A stretch of 19,824 nucleotides of DNA from Acidobacteriaceae bacterium. GTDB lineage: Bacteria > Acidobacteriota > Terriglobia > Terriglobales > Acidobacteriaceae. The position numbers and the translations under genes are program-made. Location of the stretch: positions 1 to 19,824 of the forward strand of contig JASHUR010000291.1 of assembly GCA_030039895.1 (NCBI GenBank). Reading direction: 5' to 3'. Positions 15,938-19,824 of this stretch are shown here, one piece after another; position 1 is the first letter of the stretch, and every line of letters starts with the position of its first letter. The notes beneath the pieces were generated by a model. The model saw only the letters and a list, made by a program, of their open reading frames with translations, was not told the DNA's origin and made no database searches.

Positions 15938-15974
15938 TTCATCCTTCGGCCCACAGGGTGGACCGAAGAATGAA
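15938..15974 (-). terminator. 16-bp hairpin between rpsI and rpsB
   Basis: Positions 15938-15953 pair with 15959-15974 around a 5-nt loop. The two apparent mismatches become G-U pairs in the minus-strand transcript, so all 16 positions can pair. It begins 20 nt after the rpsI stop. The sequence after it is A/T-rich but has no T run, so the termination call is moderate. Confidence 0.5.
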
Positions 15975-15993
15975 GAAAACTGCCAGCAGGCGA

Positions 15994-16389
15994 TTAGCGC
16001 TTGCTGAACTGGAATCTCTTACGGGCACCCTTCTGCCCATACTTCTTGCGTTCCTTGACGCGCGCGTCACGCGTGAGCAGGCCGTCGCTCTTGAGCGTCT
16101 TACGCAGCTCGGCATTGAACTGGAGCAGAGCGCGGGCAATGCCCATCTTGACCGCATCGGCCTGGGCGCTGACGCCGCCGCCAGCGACGGTGGTAATGAC
16201 GTCGAAAGAGCTTCCTGTCTCAGTGAGAGCCAAGGGGCGCTTTGCGGAGACGCGCTGCTGCTCGGTGACAAAGTAGGTGTCAAACGCCTTGTCATTCACC
16301 TGGAAATTGCCGCTGCCGGGGCGCAAAAACACGCGGGCGATCGCCGACTTGCGCCGTCCCGTTCCGTAGTATTGAACCAAATCTGCCAT
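15994..16389 (-). CDS. rpsI: 30S ribosomal protein S9
   Basis: The protein has 131 residues. It is recognised by QYYGTGRRKSAIARVFLRPG at the start, GGGVSAQADAVKMGIARALL in the middle, LLTRDARVKERKKYGQKGARK, and the C-terminal FQFSKR, whose Lys-Arg end reaches the P-site tRNA in the ribosome. The start is ATG 16389, with CAGGAT just upstream. It follows rplM by 45 nt, the conserved rplM-rpsI pair found across bacteria, and is almost certainly co-transcribed with it. Length and residues are normal. Confidence 0.97.
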   Translation of the reverse strand: MADLVQYYGTGRRKSAIARVFLRPGSGNFQVNDKAFDTYFVTEQQRVSAKRPLALTETGSSFDVITTVAGGGVSAQADAVKMGIARALLQFNAELRKTLKSDGLLTRDARVKERKKYGQKGARKRFQFSKR

Positions 16390-16434
16390 TTAAATCCTGA
16401 TCCTGTCTTAAAGCTTTATTTCCGCTTGGTTTTC

Positions 16435-16869
16435 TTAGGCGTTGATCTCGAGCGCCACGGGCTTCTGAGCGGCGTGCGGATGTTTGTCTCCGCGGTAAAC
16501 GTTGAGCTTGGAGGCCATTTTGCGGCCGAGCTTGGTCTTGGGCAGCATGCCCTTGATGGCTTCTTCGACGATCTTCTCTGGCTTCCGCTCAAGCAGACGG
16601 GCAAAGGACTCTTCGCGCAGGCCGCCGAGGAAACCGGTGTAGCGGCGATAGACCTTCTTCTGGCTCTTGAGGCCGGTGAGGCGGACCTTCTCGGCGTTGA
16701 TTACGACCACGTGGTCGCCCATATCCATGAACGGGACGTAACGGGGATTTCTCTTGCCGGACAACACACTGGCCGCTTCCGTGGCGAGACGGCCGAGGGT
16801 CTTGCCGCTGGCGTCCACGACGAACCACTTGCGTTCGATCTCATGCGCGCTCGGGATATATGTTGACAT
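16435..16869 (-). CDS. rplM: 50S ribosomal protein L13
   Basis: The protein has 144 residues. L13 motifs are clear: ERKWFVVDASGKTLGRLATEAA, VLSGKRNPRYVPFMDMGDHVVVINAEKVRLTG (in parts), KKVYRRYTGFLGG, and AIKGMLPKTKLGRKMASKLNVYRGDKHPH. L13 is an early-assembly 23S rRNA-binding protein. ATG 16869 is preceded by GGAGAAGGAAAG. The frame stays open 64 codons further upstream, but that part falls in the predicted leader and does not resemble protein. It is the first gene of the rplM-rpsI unit, with a predicted promoter 213-242 nt before the start. Confidence 0.97.
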   Translation of the reverse strand: MSTYIPSAHEIERKWFVVDASGKTLGRLATEAASVLSGKRNPRYVPFMDMGDHVVVINAEKVRLTGLKSQKKVYRRYTGFLGGLREESFARLLERKPEKIVEEAIKGMLPKTKLGRKMASKLNVYRGDKHPHAAQKPVALEINA

Positions 16870-17081
16870 CGCTTCTTTCCTTCTCCTCAATCCTGTTCGC
16901 GCCAAAAGCCCGAACATCAAACGCAACTGCTCGCGCGCAACGCACTGCGCGGATTTGAATCTTCCCCGCTGCTTACAAACAACTGTTCGCGTGAGGCCGG
17001 CGCAGACTTGAACTTCAGTCATCTCCACGAATGCGGCGCCCGATGATACATACAGGCACACGTGGACTGCGCAAGGACTTT
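16870..17081 (-). other. Long 5' leader of rplM (about 200 nt)
   Basis: If the promoter at 17082-17111 is right, the rplM transcript carries about 205 nt before the start codon. A 6-bp hairpin, CGCGCA (16934-16939) with TGCGCG (16946-16951), is visible, and no second gene. Leaders this long in r-protein units often hold autoregulatory structures, and L13 leaders are known in other phyla. I cannot match a specific family. Confidence 0.4.
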
Positions 17082-17111
17082 AGAATACGGGAATTCCGGG
17101 GTGGAAGTCAA
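17082..17111 (-). promoter_or_regulatory. Predicted sigma70 promoter of rplM-rpsI
   Basis: On the minus strand TTGACT (17106-17111, 5/6) and TATTCT (17082-17087, 4/6) are separated by 18 nt. Transcription would start near 17075. It is the only good match in the 342-nt gap (16870-17211) between rplM and the channel-like gene. The remaining bases to 17211 show no gene. Confidence 0.5.
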
Positions 17112-17211
17112 TGCAGGTTTTTGCGGATTCGCTCACTTAAGTCCGCCTGAGATCTCCAGTTTACGACGATTTTTTTCTGGGATTGGATTTACTTTGGAAA
17201 GAGCCCTTTAA

Positions 17212-17925
17212 CTACGTCAGGGTGGTTGTGTTCCGGTAGGCCCCCATGAGTCTGGCGATGAGGACGGCCAGATAGAAGATCCCGAGCAAAGCCTGGATGA
17301 TGGTGAGGGAACGCGCCTGATTTGAGGCAGCGGTTATGCCGGAGGCTCCGAGCGCGGTCATGGTTGCGAAGCTGTAATAGATGAAGTCGAAGCGGTCGAG
17401 AACCATATGGGTGTTCGTCACCGGGTTGAGGTAGAACGCGTGGGGCTGGAGCCTGTCCACAAGCTCGTAAATGCCTGTGAAGGTAAATGCGATGAGCATG
17501 TAGATGCATAGCGCGCCGAAGACTGTTTCGGAATTCGGCTTTTGGTTGGTGAAGATGTGACGGAACATGACAACGATGATGAAGATATCGAACACCAGGC
17601 TCAAGCTGATGTTGGAAAGCGAGAGCACGCTGGTATCAAAGCGGATGACACGAACGTACTGGACCAACGCTGGGATCGCAAACAGCATGCCAATCACTAT
17701 GTAGCGTCGACGACGGCTGACTGCGTAGACACTCAGCAGAATCGCCACGCCTCCTATGATGCGGAAGACGACATAGCCGAAGCTGGTGTATTCCGCCAGT
17801 GGATAAAAGGCAAGTGAGGCGACCAGAAACAGGAAGAGCAATAAAAAGCGCCTACGAATAATGGAAAGCACCCATTGGGCGCCTGAGACTGCTCTTTCCT
17901 TCGTCTCTTCCCTGGTTTCAGGCAT
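17212..17925 (-). CDS. Ion-channel-like membrane protein with degenerate selectivity filter
   Basis: The protein has 237 residues with five or six membrane helices, at about 27-45, 50-68, 75-92, 105-124, 135-153 and 208-228, and a pore-like segment between the last two. That segment, DFIYYSFATMTALGASGITA, has the layout of a K+ channel pore helix and filter (Ion_trans_2 type; usual TLTTVGYGDI). Gly193-Ala194-Ser195-Gly196 replaces GYGD, so K+ selectivity is not expected. The flanking DRFDFIYYSF and SNQARSLTIIQALLGIFYLAVLIARL match prokaryotic channel relatives. ATG 17925 is used, with a weak GGAAC upstream. It may be a non-selective channel, a channel-derived protein with another role, or a decaying gene, though no frameshift is present. 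It is a single gene, 153 nt from the ABC permease stop. Confidence 0.82.
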   Translation of the reverse strand: MPETREETKERAVSGAQWVLSIIRRRFLLLFLFLVASLAFYPLAEYTSFGYVVFRIIGGVAILLSVYAVSRRRRYIVIGMLFAIPALVQYVRVIRFDTSVLSLSNISLSLVFDIFIIVVMFRHIFTNQKPNSETVFGALCIYMLIAFTFTGIYELVDRLQPHAFYLNPVTNTHMVLDRFDFIYYSFATMTALGASGITAASNQARSLTIIQALLGIFYLAVLIARLMGAYRNTTTLT

Positions 17926-18033
17926 ATCGTTCCGGATTCTGCACTGAATTCAGATGCGTGATTGATGGTACACCGAGGAAAAATTTCTGCCTGGGAGCGG
18001 CTTCGGTGCGGGAAGCTGCTCCACGCAGCCTAC

Positions 18034-18073
18034 GGCATTTTCGGAAATAGGCGGCAGTAATTCCGAAAATGCC
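18034..18073 (-). terminator. Perfect 13-bp inverted repeat after the ABC permease gene
   Basis: GGCATTTTCGGAA (18034-18046) pairs exactly with TTCCGAAAATGCC (18061-18073) around a 14-nt loop, starting 5 nt after the permease stop on the minus strand. It is long and perfect but has no T run after it. A terminator or 3'-end stabiliser fits its position; a dyad operator for the downstream channel-like gene is an alternative. Confidence 0.55.
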
Positions 18074-18078
18074 ATCCT

Positions 18079-19740
18079 CTAGGCGGTTTTGTAGAGGGTG
18101 GAGATGAGGGCCTCCTGGCGGGACTGTAGGATACGTGCAGAGTCGGCGAGGACGCGAAGCCAGAGCAGGACGGACCCGGCGGCCATGATGAGGAATACAG
18201 GCGCGGCGAGGCCGGTATGTCCAAAGGCGCGAAGGATGAAGTAGACGGCTGCGCCGACGAGAAAAACCATTACCTCGACGAGAAGGCTGAGCAGACCGTT
18301 GCCGGCCGCTCCCTGCTCGCGGCCCATACGGACCATATTGAGGCGGTAGGGCATAGTGAGGGAGAGCAGATTGCCGACGGCGAGCTGCATGGGCACGGCG
18401 AAGCAGAGCCAGCAGAGCGTGAGCACGAGGATTTGCGGACTGGGAAGGCCGGAGCGAAGGACCACAAGGGTGGAGACGGCGAGCGCTTCCACGATGAAGA
18501 TTGCGATATGGACAAGGTTTTTGGCAAGCAGGACCTTGCGAAAGGGCGTGGGGAAGAGGAAGTAGAGTTGGATTCCGGCGCCTTCAGCCCCGAGGTTGTT
18601 ATAGAGGAAGCGGGTGAGACCAAGGAAACTGTAGGCGATGCCGATGGGCAGGGCAAACTGTCGGCCTAAGCCATGATTCGTTATGCCGCCGGAGCCGGTA
18701 CTGAAGACGAACACGATAACGAGCGGCGCGAGGAACTGGTAGAGCATAACGCCGCTGCGCAGAAGATAGTGGACCTCTTTTTCAATGACGGCGGCAACAG
18801 GACCTGAGCCATCGAAGGTGTGGCGGCGCGGGGCGGACTTAGCGATGCGGGCCGGGGCCTGGCCGAGGCTTTCTCCGCGATACTCAGCGCGCAGCCTTAT
18901 GGAGAGCAGAACGCCTGCCGCCGCGGTGAAGAGCAAGAGGAGAAGGATGTCTTCAGCAGCAGCGAGGGCATGTGCGGAATCGGCGCTGCTCAGGGCGTTG
19001 GCGGTAAGGCCGGGCGGGAGATAGTCCTGCACCTGCACGGCGAGGCGCACATCCTGCATGGTGGTGAATTCGCGGAACTCGGCCTGGTGCGCGTAATGGC
19101 TGTGGAGGGCAGGGTTGACCAACTGCAGGGCGAGTACGAAGAAGAGAAAAATGACGCCCAAAACCTCCCGCGTTTTGCGCTGAACGAGCCAGCGATTGAT
19201 CCAGGCGAAGATCATGCGCGTAAGCAGGATGTTAAAGACGGCAAATAGGGTGAGAACGAGTAATAGGCCGATGAAGAACCGTGGTTGCGCAACGGTTGCA
19301 CCGACGAGGACACCGAGAAGGGCGATTCCGCCAACGATGGTGCTGATATCGAGCAGGCCGAAGAGCAGGTAGAAGATGGCATACGAGGTGAAGTCGAGAG
19401 GAAAGCGGAGCAGGAAGCTGAGGTCGGCGTTCTCCTGAAAGGATGCGAGGGTGATAGGAATGACCTGCCAGATGATGAAGACGGGCCAGAGAAGAGCGGC
19501 GAAATAACGGAGGGAGCTGTGGGTGGCTATTTGCCAGGCTGAGAACCCAAGACCGATGCCTAAGCCCAGTCCGATAAGGGAGTAGAAGCCCTGCATGATG
19601 AAGCGCGCGCCGGTCTCCAGGCCGCCACGGCGGGTACGCAGAGAGTTAAGGAGCATGCGCCAGCGAAGCCATGCAACGGCGGAGAATTGTTGGCGCCGGG
19701 TGGGGACTTCGGATTGGCCGAATTTGACTATGCGAGCCAC
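18079..19740 (-). CDS. ABC transporter permease (ABC-2-like, about 12 helices)
   Basis: The protein has 553 residues and at least eleven hydrophobic segments in two halves joined by a loop of about 80 residues (near 230-330). A basic N-terminal region (WLRWRMLLNSLRTRRG) precedes helix 1. Motifs such as ENADLSFLLRFPLDFTSYAIFYLLFGLLDI and LYFLFPTPFRKVLLAKNLVH, with the coupling-helix-like sequence before each helix, fit large ABC-2-type exporters. The start is GTG 19740, which overlaps the end of the ATPase gene by 13 nt; no ribosome binding site is evident, so translational coupling is likely. The substrate is unknown. Such permease-ATPase pairs act as exporters of drugs, lipids or peptides, but nothing here decides between them. 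Confidence 0.85.
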   Translation of the reverse strand: MARIVKFGQSEVPTRRQQFSAVAWLRWRMLLNSLRTRRGGLETGARFIMQGFYSLIGLGLGIGLGFSAWQIATHSSLRYFAALLWPVFIIWQVIPITLASFQENADLSFLLRFPLDFTSYAIFYLLFGLLDISTIVGGIALLGVLVGATVAQPRFFIGLLLVLTLFAVFNILLTRMIFAWINRWLVQRKTREVLGVIFLFFVLALQLVNPALHSHYAHQAEFREFTTMQDVRLAVQVQDYLPPGLTANALSSADSAHALAAAEDILLLLLFTAAAGVLLSIRLRAEYRGESLGQAPARIAKSAPRRHTFDGSGPVAAVIEKEVHYLLRSGVMLYQFLAPLVIVFVFSTGSGGITNHGLGRQFALPIGIAYSFLGLTRFLYNNLGAEGAGIQLYFLFPTPFRKVLLAKNLVHIAIFIVEALAVSTLVVLRSGLPSPQILVLTLCWLCFAVPMQLAVGNLLSLTMPYRLNMVRMGREQGAAGNGLLSLLVEVMVFLVGAAVYFILRAFGHTGLAAPVFLIMAAGSVLLWLRVLADSARILQSRQEALISTLYKTA

Positions 19741-19824
19741 GAGAGTTCAGAGACGGATTCGGCAGATTCGGCGCCGACCGTGCTGAGGAAGATTTCCTCG
19801 AGGGTGAGTTTTTCTTCGCGCTCG
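19728..19824 (-). CDS. ABC transporter ATP-binding protein, C-terminal end (partial)
   Basis: The minus strand from the window edge reads 31 codons to a TAG at 19728-19730: ERE, then EKLTLEEIFLSTVG, then an Ala/Ser/Glu tail. The LTLEEIFLSTVG motif is the usual C-terminal end of ABC-2-type exporter ATPases (compare SLEEIFLRLTG). The Walker and signature motifs lie outside the window. Its stop falls 13 nt inside the permease gene, so the two are a translationally coupled pair. Confidence 0.8.
   Translation of the reverse strand, partial: EREEKLTLEEIFLSTVGAESAESVSELSWLA

Noticed and set aside
15934..16866. 310-codon plus-strand open frame over rpsI and rplM
   Set aside because: Antisense to conserved r-protein genes, with no binding site or domain.
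16870..17061. 64-residue N-terminal extension of L13
   Set aside because: The L13 family starts at the MSTYIPSAHEIERKW position; the upstream stretch is out of line with any L13 and lies in the predicted leader.

Overview
The window looks like chromosomal DNA from an Acidobacteriota member, probably class Terriglobia. The main support is the 1,185-residue Oar-like TonB-dependent receptor with an N-terminal carboxypeptidase-regulatory-like domain and a C-terminal RILQ..KFSF end, a family greatly expanded in that phylum. GC-rich codon use and a bacterial-type r-protein cluster (rplM-rpsI, rpsB-tsf, pyrH) fit this. The taxonomic call is inference from protein style, not from a marker search. No rRNA, tRNA, insertion sequence, prophage or CRISPR array was seen.

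Layout. (1) 1-1779, plus strand: the tail of an ArsR-type repressor, an AHSA1/SRPBCC protein, a VOC-fold protein, and a four-helix membrane protein with its own predicted promoter. (2) 1780-2133: a gene-free convergent gap with a perfect 10-bp hairpin. (3) 2134-6944, minus strand, read right to left: a good sigma70-type promoter, a lipoprotein, a two-helix coiled-coil membrane protein, a caspase-like (C14) peptidase, then after a 316-nt gap a fusion of a receiver-like domain, a membrane helix, a coiled coil and a trypsin-like protease, and finally a small AhpD/CMD-type protein. (4) 6945-10875: a regulatory region with two 28-bp direct repeats, then the TonB-dependent receptor on the plus strand. 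(5) 11034-12122, minus strand: an acyltransferase-3 membrane protein. (6) 12310-17112, minus strand: rplM-rpsI, rpsB-tsf, an isocitrate lyase/PEP mutase-like gene, then pyrH. Hairpins lie after rpsI, rpsB and tsf. (7) 17212-19824, minus strand: a channel-like membrane protein whose selectivity filter is degenerate, then an ABC transporter permease and the last 31 codons of its ATPase, which overlap by 13 nt.

The most unusual part is the protease cassette at about 2517-6944. It pairs a cytoplasmic caspase-like peptidase with a membrane-anchored trypsin-like protease. That protease's N-terminal receiver domain has lost its phospho-acceptor Asp, switch Thr and conserved Lys, while both proteases keep their catalytic residues. 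A lipoprotein and a coiled-coil membrane protein are encoded just upstream. Caspase-like and trypsin-like proteases are recurrent parts of bacterial signalling, programmed cell death and anti-phage systems, so this is a candidate two-protease system. Its function cannot be read from the sequence.

The translation cluster is conventional in its genes but has odd junctions. A PEP mutase-like gene and a terminator separate tsf from pyrH. A REP-like repeat supplies the likely ribosome binding site of pyrH. rplM appears to have a leader of about 200 nt. No frr gene follows pyrH.
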